Shown: in pieces, positions 1-10,008 of the stretch
Numbering within the stretch: the first letter of the stretch is position 1
How the letters are laid out: each line of letters opens with the position of its first letter
DNA from: Capitella teleta
Lineage: Eukaryota; Annelida; Polychaeta; Capitellidae
Reading direction: 5' to 3'
NCBI GenBank assembly: GCA_000328365.1
Contig: KB301692.1
Location: forward strand, 122,114-186,113
Length of the DNA: 64,000 nt
Translations under genes and position numbers: made by a program
Notes under the pieces: generated by a model
Database searches by the model: none
What the model saw: the letters and a program-made list of their open reading frames with translations, nothing else
What the model was told of the DNA's origin: nothing

Positions 1-964
1 TATCATCGCTAACGATTTCGCGGGCGATATATTGCTAACTAGGCGTGACGTCAGCAGCTGTGATGAAACACAGAGTGCCCCATCTCTTATAATGGGCCTC
101 GTCATATCAGCGTGTCCTGCGACTAAACCCTTGGATATTTTTTTATTTTCTTTTCGGAAATAGATAGAATAATCATTTTGCCACCAGTCAGGCGCGAAAA
201 AAATATATTTTTCGCTATTTTTCTTATTTTAACAAGCGATTTTCTAGGACACCTACCATATTTCTCATCCTGAAACAGTAAAAAGGTCAGCCAGAGTGCA
301 CCACGCATGCGCTTTCGTTTCGTAAACAACAAAGATGTCCTTTTATGGCGAAGATGCTCTGCTCTGATTGGCTGAAATCGATAGCTTCACGAGGGGAACG
401 GAACCAATCAGCCATCAGCCAAACCAAGCCATCAGCTGACGTTTGCCTCCTATACTTCGCAATGGAAGCCATTCTCCCATAGGCGCAATGCTAACCCCGA
501 TATTCGGAATGCATTATTTCCTTACGCTTGCATCCAGGCATGGTGTTTTTGGCACTGAATGCTATCAATTGGTGCTATGAGTCAATAGAACATCACTTAA
601 AATTTAGTTCCCCATCCCTTTAAGTTAGCATCTATAATATTGTATATTTTCCTATATTATTCGGATAATTTTCCCTGGTTAGCTGGGTGTACATTGTAAC
701 GAAGATGTTACTTTTGTGGTAATGTGGCGTAACTGTACTGGGGATTTAGAGGTTGAGAGGTTGCAACACAAGAGATGTGTTGTTCGCTGTGGCTACTTCC
801 AGATCTGCCGCGACGCACGGGCGGAGGCTCGATTTCATACAGAAACTTCAAATTGAGGCGATTAATCACCGTCACTAATGGCTCATTGTCCATTAGCCCA
901 TGACAGCTGACGACGGACACGATACAGACGACCAGCCACTGACAACGTGTAAGTCCGACGGGAC

Positions 965-1033
965 AGTGTTTCTCAAAGACTCTCTATTAAGATTAAGTTA
1001 TTGAGATCTTAATAGAGAGTCTTTAGTGTTTCT
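965..1033. mobile_element. 51-bp palindromic mini-element with 9-bp target duplication
   Basis: Positions 975-993 and 1006-1024 are perfect 19-bp inverted copies (arm begins AAAGACTCTC) around a 12-nt loop. The hairpin lies between two identical 9-mers, AGTGTTTCT, at 965-973 and 1025-1033, as expected of a target-site duplication. It has no coding capacity. The ends differ from the TAGC family elsewhere in the window, but the duplication length is the same. It reads as a miniature DNA transposon. The class is inferred only from structure. Confidence 0.75.
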
Positions 1034-1956
1034 GTTAAAATAAAATGGCGTCAAAATGAAACATCTATGGAATGGACACACCGGTAAATTTGAATGGCTA
1101 TGTAGTATCAATTAATCGGAGTATAAGCAGATAAGTATTGGACGATGACGGGATAACCAAACTGACTAAGCCAGGTAAGAAAATAAATTCATTCATTCAA
1201 AGAAATAAATCGATATCGCTCGCCAGTAATAAGTATCGAACGATATCGATATCGGTCATATCGAACCCATCCCTCGTATATTATACGGCACTTAATATAC
1301 ACTTAATATACTCACCACTATGTTGAAGGTGTTGGTGTACTAGATCGTAAGATGTAGCCGTAGATACAAGTTGATTTGCAGACGACAGTCACGGTTGAGC
1401 AACTTGAGCGCGTGCCACTCGAAATATGTAAGCAGGATGGCCCCCTTTGCGATTCTTAACAATTTTGTGCATATATTCATGAACAAGTCAGCATAATTGG
1501 GCTGTATAGGGGGGTCGGGGTATTGGGTTCAGATTTCAGAGACATGTTGCCTACCTTTGACAGATCATTGAACTCTGTTTTAAAGAAGAAGGAAACAACA
1601 AAAACACAAATAATTTTGCTGCAAATATTAATTATCTCTTTATAGAAAAAAAAAAAACAAAAAAAAAAACAAAAAAAAAACATAGAAATATATTTTTGTC
1701 GATTATAGCACATATAAAAATACGTCAGACTTGTGACGTGAAGCCGACCAGCAGGCGACCAACATTGTATTTTCATGTTTTTTCCGTATTTTATACATTT
1801 ATCTGATATGCCGGTAGAATAATCATATTAGTGAATGTTATCTACGTCATTAAAAACCAATTATTTCTTCTCTTATCCCATTAACACGTACGTCATATTT
1901 AGGTCACAAAATAACCAAATTTTCTAAGCCATCATATGGTCATTATATGGTCGGTT

Positions 1957-1974
1957 TGACGTCAAATGACGTCA
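1957..1974. promoter_or_regulatory. Tandem CRE sites upstream of the VWC gene
   Basis: Two perfect TGACGTCA palindromes (1957-1964 and 1967-1974) are spaced 10 bp apart, with a further GACGTCAT at about 1998. They lie about 250 bp upstream of the VWC start codon. CRE sites bind CREB/ATF-type bZIP factors; that they drive this gene is inferred from position. Confidence 0.5.
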
Positions 1975-2225
1975 TGACCATAATGCGACGTTGCAGCGAC
2001 GTCATGTGCCCACTGGGTAAGCGACACTGCTGTTATAATACGAATAACACATATATCATTCAACAACAATTTGCGCACAACTTCGTCATCCCAATTTATC
2101 GGCATCAATTTTCCAAAATTGCAAGGCCGTCTCTTTTGCATCATTGCCGGTGATCAGAGCCAATTATCTTGGTTAGCATATATTCTCAGCGAGGTCTGTG
2201 GTTGTCTTTACATCGAAGTAGCATC

Positions 2226-3145
2226 ATGTGGCAAACAGCTGTAATCTTCTGCGTCGTGTGTTGCCTGGCTTCCGCCAGACACCCTCCCATCAGAGATCGG
2301 TGCACTGGGGTCAGGTGCGAGATCGCCAAGTGCGTCGATCCCGTCAAGGAAGACGGCGAATGCTGCGAGAGATGTCCTGAGGGTGAGTTCACAGTTAAGG
2401 CACTGTGCATCAAATATGCTTTAGAGTGCAAAGGAAACGCGTCTCTCTCGAGGGTACCTTTAACCCTATACCTAGCCTTCAGCCTACTTTTAACCCTACC
2501 TAACCTTTAGCTCATATCCTGTGGGATGTTGTCCTAGCAGTGAATTAATTCTCTGCTGTTGTAAGGAGACGGGGGGCGGTGATAAGTTGCTCAACTCAGA
2601 AAGTCGCATAAATGTTCAATTGGCGACAACGTTGTGTCTAATTAACATAAGTAACCATGGCGACAACGTTGTGTCTAATTAACATAAGTAACCATGGCGA
2701 CAACGTTGTGTCTAACACAAGTAACCATGCTGCCGTCGCTTCGAGCTTATTTGAAATTTGTTTCCTTGACCGAGCAGAAAATATGGGGTGCATTATTTAT
2801 CTAATTATTAAGCTTGTTTCTTTTCCACCTAAGTTTACTTTTCACGAGATGACTTTTATCCCAGGCGACAATTGTTGGATGGGAAACGAAATCATAGCGG
2901 CGCAACAGGAAGTGATGCGCAAATCGGGCGACGCCCGTTGTCCCATCAACTGCCGCTGTCCGGATTCGCTTGCTTACAGAGAGAAAGGCATTCAGACGAC
3001 CGCTGTCTGCAAATACACCTGCAACGGATACGAATTGGACGTGGATGTCGGAGTGCCACCTCCAGGATTGGGCAAGAAACGCGAGAGTCCGGAGAGGAGG
3101 GAAGTGGAGCAGGAGTTCAATCCGTTCAAATTATTTGGGTATTGA
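2226..3145 (+). CDS. Secreted VWC-type cysteine-rich protein
   Basis: Two exons, 2226-2382 and 2865-3145, joined by GTGAGT...CCCAG in phase 1, give a 145-residue protein. It starts with a clear signal peptide (MWQTAVIFCVVCCLASA). Then follows a von Willebrand factor C-like cysteine pattern (C-TGVRC-EIAKC...GECCERC) and, in exon 2, a second cysteine block (CPINCRC...CKYTC). The tail is basic and then acidic, ending NPFKLFGY. An AATAAA signal lies at about 3157. VWC proteins are extracellular and often bind TGF-beta/BMP ligands or matrix. A single short VWC unit does not fix the function, so only secreted VWC-like is claimed. The 482-bp intron holds a 37-bp tandem repeat. Two CREs lie upstream. 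Confidence 0.8.
2621..2727. repeat. 37-bp tandem repeat, about 2.9 copies
   Basis: Units start at 2621, 2658 and 2695, each beginning TGGCGACAACGTTGTG. The third copy lacks part of the ATTAACAT segment. The array lies inside the single intron of the VWC gene. Confidence 0.9.
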
Positions 3146-3169
3146 TTCTGAATTGGAATAAATTGCACT

Positions 3170-4345
3170 AAAAAAATGTGAAATTTTGTGGTTCTGTTTT
3201 GCTCATTGCCAGGAATAGTATTATGACTAAAATAAAGGACACTGGATATCAAATATTACAAAGTATAAATTGATTTCACTTGTTTTATTAGTCATAAAAG
3301 AAAGAAAAAAAAGTAATTTTGTCTGGGAAACATGACTAGGACACGGATATATGATATGGCAACTAATATGTAAAAGATCCCGCATGGGAGGAAGCAGATC
3401 CAATATCTATTATGAGATAAGATAAGATGATGGAACTACATCCCTACTATGAGATGCATTTTAAATATATTCAGTTCTAAAATGCCCCAATTAACTAAAA
3501 AAAACATTAAAATTTGCATGTGTACATGACAGAAATAAATGATCAAATAAAAAAAATATTTATGAGCAGAATAAAAGGTAAATAATGAGAGAATTTTCGT
3601 GACCTTTCAACTTAAAATGTTAAATGCCTAACAATGAGTGAAATTGTGACACAGAATTACTTTTAAACATAAATAGAACAAAATTCTAAATCCGCCGTTT
3701 TCGAGGCCTTTTTATGGCCATCTTTTAGAGGATTTGTCATGAATTTATAATTTGAAAATATAAAATACACTTTTGATTCAAGGAGTGTTGTTCTGTAATC
3801 CAAATAAAAGAAATAATAAAAATGTTATACAAACGAGATCTACATAAAAGCCACAAACGCATACGGAGAAAAAGCACTCTTTGTATCAACAAAAAATCAC
3901 AAAATCCTAATAGCAACAAGAGCCATAAAACAGTAGAGAAACACATACGCAGCCAGCTTATCAAACAGATAACATTCTTATCTCCAACAAGCCGGCTATT
4001 AATGTCCACAGAATTATTTCTATACCGGGTAATTTTCTCAACAAGTTTTGAATGAAGAAAAAGAGTTGTATGAAAATTGTATGCACAAAAATACCGGGGG
4101 AAAAAAACTGTTATAAAAAAAACCCCCAAAAACACCAATTGGAAGCATTTTCAATTCATTTAGATGTATTTAAAAGCATAAACCATATTTGATTAATTCA
4201 TTCCTCCCCTTTCCTGAAGAGCATTTGCAAATATCTCACCACGAATTCCGTTCAATCGGAGTGATTTAACACTGATTCTGTTTGCATTTGAAGATAAGCA
4301 CGCACAATTTGTGATATTTCTTGATGTTTCGCTGTGAGGTAGTTT
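3170..4345. other. Convergent intergenic stretch, no gene seen
   Basis: AT-rich sequence between the 3' ends of the VWC gene and the claudin-like gene on the other strand. It contains the two 3' untranslated regions and scattered AATAAA signals. No exon with plausible splice sites was found. Confidence 0.5.
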
Positions 4346-5177
4346 TCAGAAGAGGCCTGCAGGATGGTGATTAGCTTTGTTGTAGCTGACCCTGCGTTCC
4401 TGTTCTTGATGTTCCTTCACGTAGTGGAAACCAAGGCTGGGAATCATGATGATCACCGTCCAGATTATTCCCTGGAGCAGGAGAAGCGCTGACGACATGA
4501 CGGATATCCAGAACGCCCAGCCGTTGGGGTGGATCTTGGAGCCCCTGCGCTTGAACTCAGCTCCGAAAATGATCAGCCCAATGATGGCCAGACATCCTGA
4601 AGAAAGGGAGGAAATGAAGCAGACAACAGATGGTGACGCACTCACCAGCGATGGCGTTCAGTCCGGAAGACAGCAAACCAAGACGGCGTTGATCGGACTT
4701 CTTGATCCAGATGCAAATGATGACACCAGCCGGCACGGAACACATCAGAGACATCACCATGAACGCTTCAGCTGCACGGAAATAATCTGGGAGAGAAAAT
4801 ATGTTGTAGCTACCAGATGACGTGAATTATTTTATTCATTATTCTGCCTCATTTTAGTCATTTATAATCATCTATTGATTTTATTCATCTTATGCTTCCC
4901 ATGCCTAATAATGTATGCTCCCAAAGTCTAATAATACAAATAATCAATGCTCCCTCGTGATGTACTGACCATGAGCATCAAATTCGATGAGGTATTTGCA
5001 GTCGTCGCCCTTGGTGTCGTAGTTGTAGGCGCAGTACTGCCACAGGCCGTAATGGTAGTCACCTCCAAAGTTGTCTGTCACCCAATACGCAGCCGCAAAT
5101 CCCGTGAGGAACAGCGCCAAGGTGAAGAGGTACAGTCCCAGACTGATGCCCGCTAATCTGGTCCGCATGTACGTCAT
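4346..5177 (-). CDS. Claudin/PMP22-like four-transmembrane protein
   Basis: Three exons on the minus strand, 5177-4970, 4786-4646 and 4596-4346, all joined in phase 1 with consensus splice sites, encode 199 residues. The layout is that of the PMP22/EMP/claudin superfamily. Helix 1 is about residues 9-35, followed by an extracellular loop carrying the family motif GLWQYC and a second cysteine (DDCKYL). Helix 2 starts FMVMSLMCSVPAG, helix 3 GCLAIIGLIIFG, and helix 4 is FWISVMSSALLLLQG. The cytoplasmic tail is short and polar. Claudins seal paracellular junctions; other members of the family are membrane-organising proteins. The sequence does not say which, so the call is at superfamily level. 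No PDZ-binding C-terminus is obvious. Confidence 0.8.
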
Positions 5178-5519
5178 GATGTGGCACTGAATGAAAATGA
5201 TATACTTCCATAAGAAGACAAATAAAAATAAACGTTATGATTATCAAGTAAGGAGTCAAGTAATAACATATAAACAACATATTTAAAAGTTCATGAAATT
5301 AAGATTGCATTGCATTCAGAACCTCCTGCATACATGAATACATTAATCAATTCAAAATATTAATAATGAAAGAATAGGTGAATTAACCTCGTAAATGTAA
5401 TAATTAATATTCAAGCACTGGCAGGACATGCAGCGATCACATGATCTCCTCTCATAACATTTAAACTCCTGACGAATGCTAACATACTCGGCTTCAACCT
5501 ATATTCAAACCACAATGTA

Positions 5520-5589
5520 CTTTCAAGGTAGCACAGATTCTCGGGCGAGGTCTGGAGACCCATGGGGCTCGCTGTAGCTACTTTCAAGG
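5520..5589. mobile_element. 52-bp TAGC-family hairpin mini-element with 9-bp TSD
   Basis: The element 5529-5580 runs TAGCACAGATTCTCGG... to ...CTCGCTGTAGCTA and is flanked on both sides by CTTTCAAGG (5520-5528 and 5581-5589). Inside, GCGAG and CTCGC pair around a GGTCT-GG-AGACC core, so the single strand can fold. It matches copies at 19886 (inverted), 50373 and 51858. No coding capacity. Confidence 0.88.
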
Positions 5590-6266
5590 CAAGATCGACC
5601 CAAACTGGGCAGTGGGCATGGCCACCATGATACTAGTACCTGAGTACCAGAGTACGTTCTGACTTGTAACAAATTCCTAGAATTCTCAGCTTTGGAGATA
5701 TTGTTGAGTGTTTACGGAAAACCCGATTAGAAATAACGGTTACTCACCGTCAGATACCTTTCACCTTACGTAATCTATCAAGGTATCTCGTAATTCCTAC
5801 TTAGATGAGGTTTGAGGTCTCGATTTCACTGACGAATATAAACTCACCGGTCGAGAATGTTTAAGAGATTCAGCGATTTCAAAAGCACGCGAGATAAAGC
5901 GATTTACCTGAGCACAACATTCACCTGGCCCACCTCATGAATATGCATGAGATGGCCTTATAATGAGATGACCTTGTTAGGAGGTCATAACGCTATTTGT
6001 GCGTTATGATCTACACTCAGCAGGTCAGGTCAGGTTGAAAGATTTAAGTCCTTTTGTATAAGGACTGGAAACTAACGAGATTTCAATTTTCCACTCCGCT
6101 TCTCCAACTCTCTTTGCTTAAACTTCCTCTCCACTTTTTACTCTTGTTCCTCTACCCATCCATCTGGAATCCTGGCCAATCTTTTTCCCTCTTCAGACAA
6201 TCTTCTATATATTTTAGCCTATAGTAAACCCCATCGAGGTCTATGGCGATACGATTGACCGTCCTC

Positions 6267-6268
<2 letters not shown>

Positions 6269-6347
<79 letters not shown>

Positions 6348-6353
6348 GAATAA

Positions 6354-6401
<48 letters not shown>
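6269..6401. repeat. (TAA)n microsatellite
   Basis: About 130 bp of nearly uninterrupted AAT/TAA trinucleotide repeat with a few AAG interruptions. Confidence 0.97.
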
Positions 6402-6794
6402 AATTTATTTTTGTATAGCGTGATATTCCACAAATAAATGTGCTCTAAACGCTCTAAACTATTCTGACTTTAGTCGCATCTCGAGTAAAACTCCTCTTCC
6501 CACCTCCGCCACCATGCTTCCTCCTACGTAGATCGTTCTAACGTATCCCATCTTTGCTTTCGCTTCCCTCTCACTGAATGTGCTCCGTCTCACTTTCCGT
6601 CTGAATGCACGCACTCCTCACACTTGGGTTGCCTTCCGTAGCCATTTCCCGAATGCTGTCTGCTCCTTTTTCACACCCTGACATTTTTGGTACACACAAA
6701 TAAGATTAATTTGCCTTCTGCTCTGTAATCTAATCCCTAGTAGATCCTCCCCCTCCAAAGTGATTTCTATTGGGATACCTTCTCACTAGAAAGT

Positions 6795-7010
6795 CTACTC
6801 AACCCCTCTCCTATTCTCGGCCCTGTTCCCTCCAAACCATTCATAACTCCTTCTACCCACCAAATATTCTTCACCCTCCAAGGCAGTCTCAGTGAGTCCA
6901 CATACATCAAACTTCAATCTCTCCAACTCCGTTAGCAGCCCTTGCTGCTTTTGTAAGCCTCTAATTCTTCTCACATTCTTGAACACAATCTTCATGCTCT
7001 CCTCTCACAA
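6795..7010 (-). mobile_element. Non-LTR retrotransposon endonuclease fragment
   Basis: Minus-strand reading gives a stretch beginning MKIVFKNVRRIRGLQKQ and containing FDVCGLTETAL, typical of the amino end of the apurinic-like endonuclease domain of LINEs (N-x-RSL... then D-x-x-x-L-T-E-T). It is short and isolated, so it is a dead fragment. Confidence 0.6.
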
Positions 7011-7034
7011 CTTGACATCACCTCCACGAAGAAG

Positions 7035-7455
7035 GGAGGTACTATTTGGGACGTGGCTAAAAGGTACAAAGATTACCACAAAGTCATATCGGTTCGCCAT
7101 CCTTTGGATCGCATCATCTCCGCTTATAATGTTGGATCATCCAGACACACCGATGTCACGCTCTCCAATCCAAACCAAACTTAAACAGAGGGAATCAGCC
7201 AAGATCACAATTCATGACCCAAGGTTTGCAAATATTCCTACCTGGGAGGAGTTTGTGTCGTTCGTTACGCACACACCTGGAGGAGATCCCCACTGGAGGA
7301 AATACTACGACCTCTGCCGACCCTGTGTCATTGAGTATGATTGCATAGCCAAAATGGAGACCCTGGAGTCGGATGTTGAACATGTGCTGGATCAAATCGG
7401 TGCTCCTCCTATTACCATAGGACATACAAACGAATCTAAAGGTAAAGCAATTTAA
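7035..7455 (+). pseudogene. Carbohydrate sulfotransferase (HNK-1/CHST family) fragment
   Basis: The first part reads VRHPLDRIISAYN, the 3'-phosphate-binding (PAPS) motif region of Golgi carbohydrate sulfotransferases of the CHST8-14 type. The second part, in another frame from about 7185, reads WEEFVSFV, then HWRKYYDLCRPCVIEYD, then AKMETLESD, the usual order and spacing of the family's C-terminal half. One base is missing from the frame near 7170-7190. The 5'-phosphosulfate loop, transmembrane anchor and start are absent, and the fragment abuts LINE debris. It is therefore a broken partial copy, or a 3' exon carrying an assembly indel. Intact enzymes move sulfate from PAPS to glycans in the Golgi. 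Confidence 0.7.
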
Positions 7456-8154
7456 ACAAGACCAGCACAGATTATTTGAAGGATATTAATGCAACTGGCT
7501 CCATGGATGTTCTCATGAATCACTTACCAAAAGATGCAGGTATCTAGGGAGACAGCTTCAGCCCTGAAAATCTGAAGACTATTTGTGAGATTAAAGATTC
7601 TCAAGGGCGTTGCTGTTAATCAACATTTCACTTTTACCTGTTTTGCTTCTTCGTAAACAAGGATTTATACCTCTGCAATATATGCTCGCATTTACGAATA
7701 ACATGCGACATCATTCTATATAATGAAAATAACGGAATGGTACCTTATATTCAGTGATTGATCTAATGAACACGTGTACTCTTGTCATCAGGTCATCTTA
7801 CCCCGGAATGACTGACATATATAAAATAGAACTCGGTTCATTGCCCTGGTAGAAATACATGTATACTTACCTGCAGTGAATGTCTATTTGTAGAGCGAAA
7901 GTTATAATCAAACGTTTTATTATACAAATATAAACGTAAATATTTAATATTAAGAGAGCAAATAATAATGGCCCTCCAGAACATCACCTGATCGACAGAG
8001 AATAAAAACTTCCGACAGAGTGCTTCGCTCCACAGCATTCACTTGTGGAACTTTATTCCATTGAAATCAAGACTTTTAACACCAGAGTTTGCATAAATAC
8101 GTTATGAACGCAGCAGAAGAGCGCATAATTCTTGGAGAGTGAAGTTGCTTCGCG
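7456..8154. other. Intergenic stretch upstream of MECR
   Basis: No exon recognised. AT-rich, ending in the presumed promoter and leader of the downstream MECR gene. Confidence 0.5.
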
Positions 8155-9222
8155 ATGAGATTCTTCAGGAACCTTTGTCGCCCGGTGTTGAGCACCTTCC
8201 CTCAACGGCACCTCAGTAGAAAGAGCCTGGCCGTGATGTACTCTGAAGAAGGAGATCCGCGGAGAGTCCTGCGCCTGACATCGACACCTGTGCCTGATCC
8301 CGGGCACGGGGAAGTCCTGGTGCGCATGCTGGCATCCCCGATCAACCCATCCGACATCAACATGATCCAGGGCGTCTACCCCCAGCGCCCTCCGTTTCTA
8401 CCCGCTGTTGCCGGCAACGAAGGGGTCGGGGAGGTGGTCGAGACAGGCCCAGGAGTGGAGTATCTGAAGACCGGCGATTGGGTGGTCCCGGATAAGTTCT
8501 GCTGGGGCACGTGGCGGACATTGGTCATCGGCAGAGAGGTCAGCCTGATTCGTGTACCGCGAGATGTTCCGTTGGCTGACCTGGCGATCCTCTCAGTGAC
8601 CACAGGCACCGCTTACCGAATGCTCAAGGACTTCGAGCACCTAGAACCGGGAGATGTGGTTCTACAGAACGGAGCCAACAGCGCAGTTGGCAAGGCGCTC
8701 ATCCAACTCGCCTCGCACTTTGGCCTTCAGACGGTCAACGTGGTCAGAGACAGACCGGACATGGATGCACTGGTCAGTGAACTTAAACGCCTGGGAGCCA
8801 CGCACGTCATCCCGGACACCGGACTTCGTTCACAAGAAACAAAGGACTTGATGAAGTCGCTGCCGGCTCCAAGACTCGCGTGTAACTGCGTCGGTGGAAA
8901 ACAAACTGTTGATCTCGTCCGGTATTTAGCGGAGGAAGGATCGGTGGTGACGTACGGAGCGATGTCGAAGCAACCGCTTTTCATTCCCGCTGGGATGTTC
9001 ATCTTCAAGGACTACAGAATGCGCGGCATTTGGGTGACCAAGTGGTACTCGGACAACCCATTGGTCAAGAGGCAAGCCATGTGGCATGAGCTGTGCGAAC
9101 TGACCAAGAAAGGAGTCCTGGAATCTCCCAACCATCGCATGGTTCCTCTGTCCAGCTTCCAAGATGGCGTCGCAAAATCAATGGACGATTTCACCAATGA
9201 AAAGCAAATTTTGAGCATGTAA
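8155..9222 (+). CDS. MECR: Mitochondrial trans-2-enoyl-CoA/ACP reductase (intronless)
   Basis: One uninterrupted reading frame of 355 residues. The first ~25 residues are basic and hydroxylated (MRFFRNLCRPVLSTF), a mitochondrial import signal. The MDR-type reductase core follows: LVRMLASPINPSDINMIQGV, NEGVGEVVETG, the substrate-side WGTWRT, the NADPH-binding QNGANSAVGKALIQLA with its glycine/alanine turn, and GGKQTVDLVRYL. The C-terminus KQILSM matches the family's typical KQILTM. Length is near the 373 residues of the human protein. The enzyme does the last, NADPH-dependent step of mitochondrial type II fatty-acid synthesis, supplying the lipoic-acid precursor. Vertebrate MECR has many introns, so a single-exon copy suggests a retrogene or intron loss. 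No poly-A tail or duplication confirms this. Confidence 0.93.
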   Translation: MRFFRNLCRPVLSTFPQRHLSRKSLAVMYSEEGDPRRVLRLTSTPVPDPGHGEVLVRMLASPINPSDINMIQGVYPQRPPFLPAVAGNEGVGEVVETGPGVEYLKTGDWVVPDKFCWGTWRTLVIGREVSLIRVPRDVPLADLAILSVTTGTAYRMLKDFEHLEPGDVVLQNGANSAVGKALIQLASHFGLQTVNVVRDRPDMDALVSELKRLGATHVIPDTGLRSQETKDLMKSLPAPRLACNCVGGKQTVDLVRYLAEEGSVVTYGAMSKQPLFIPAGMFIFKDYRMRGIWVTKWYSDNPLVKRQAMWHELCELTKKGVLESPNHRMVPLSSFQDGVAKSMDDFTNEKQILSM

Positions 9223-10008
9223 TTATTAAATCGATTCATATACTCTTATTCCAGTCTTAGCTTTCTAATTTCCAATATATGAATTTCCCACGGACTAAAA
9301 TAATGTGTTTATTAATTATGTGAATATTTACGTTATCAAGAATGTGTTTCGGAGGCAGAAGGGCAATTAATAGACGCATTAAGCCTACACGCGATCGAAT
9401 TTCATGAAGTTAGAGATCAATTTTAAAGTGCCAGTCATCCTCGTCATCTTCATGAATGCTTGTCTCTCGAAAGGCGAGAACACGGAGCGAATGTTTCGCC
9501 CGATCGATCGCGCACTGCCTTGGCTTAGCGGCTCCCTGCTTTTGCATGCAACGATGAATATTCACGAGATATGAATATTCATGAACAGAGCCAGCTGATT
9601 TGTGATTTGACATCAAAAGAGGAAAGATCTTTGCAATCCGCCAGTTGTGACCGCAGGTGAGCGAAATATTGCCACAGCATATTTAATTCTTTGTTGGCGT
9701 TCAATTCGCTGATCGATTTTACCAAGTAGGCGACCACCGCCCACAATAACCGCGGGCGCAATAGTGTGGCCCCATCTAGTTATAACGTTGATGAAAAATC
9801 GACTTGTTCGTATGAGTACAACTTGTACAGCTGATGTGCGCTAACAAAGCACCGTTTGCTATTGCAAAGATTCAATTTCAAATGGCCATTTTGACTGCAT
9901 ATACACACTGTACATGTATACAGGCAGCAGTAGCACGTTCTTGATGAAATCGTTACATCAATGCAGGGTGGTGAAATGAACAAGTGACTCATCGGGATTT
10001 ATCCCGAA
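9223..10008. other. Intergenic stretch between MECR and the tetraspanin gene
   Basis: No gene recognised. Contains ATGAATATTCA-type direct repeats near 9551-9585 and the presumed tetraspanin promoter and leader. Confidence 0.5.

Larger units (their letters stand above)
1..2200. other. Intergenic stretch, no gene recognised
   Basis: I see no credible coding exon here. The stretch is AT-rich, with poly-A and A-rich runs near 1650-1680, a perfect hairpin element at 974-1024, and a pair of CRE-like sites just upstream of the VWC gene (both listed separately). Confidence 0.6.
5178..6794. other. Intergenic stretch with simple repeats and a hairpin element
   Basis: No gene recognised. It contains the TAGC mini-element at 5529-5580, a CATAACGC/GCGTTATG hairpin at 5986-6008, and a long (TAA)n tract. 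The 6465-6794 part is pyrimidine-rich and probably further LINE debris on the minus strand. Confidence 0.5.

Noticed and set aside
1138-1326. Open frame near the hairpin element
   Set aside because: Repetitive CGATATCG content, no family resemblance, no splice or promoter context.
5986-6008. CATAACGC...GCGTTATG hairpin as a TAGC-family insertion
   Set aside because: No flanking duplication and different ends; reported separately as a recurrent motif.
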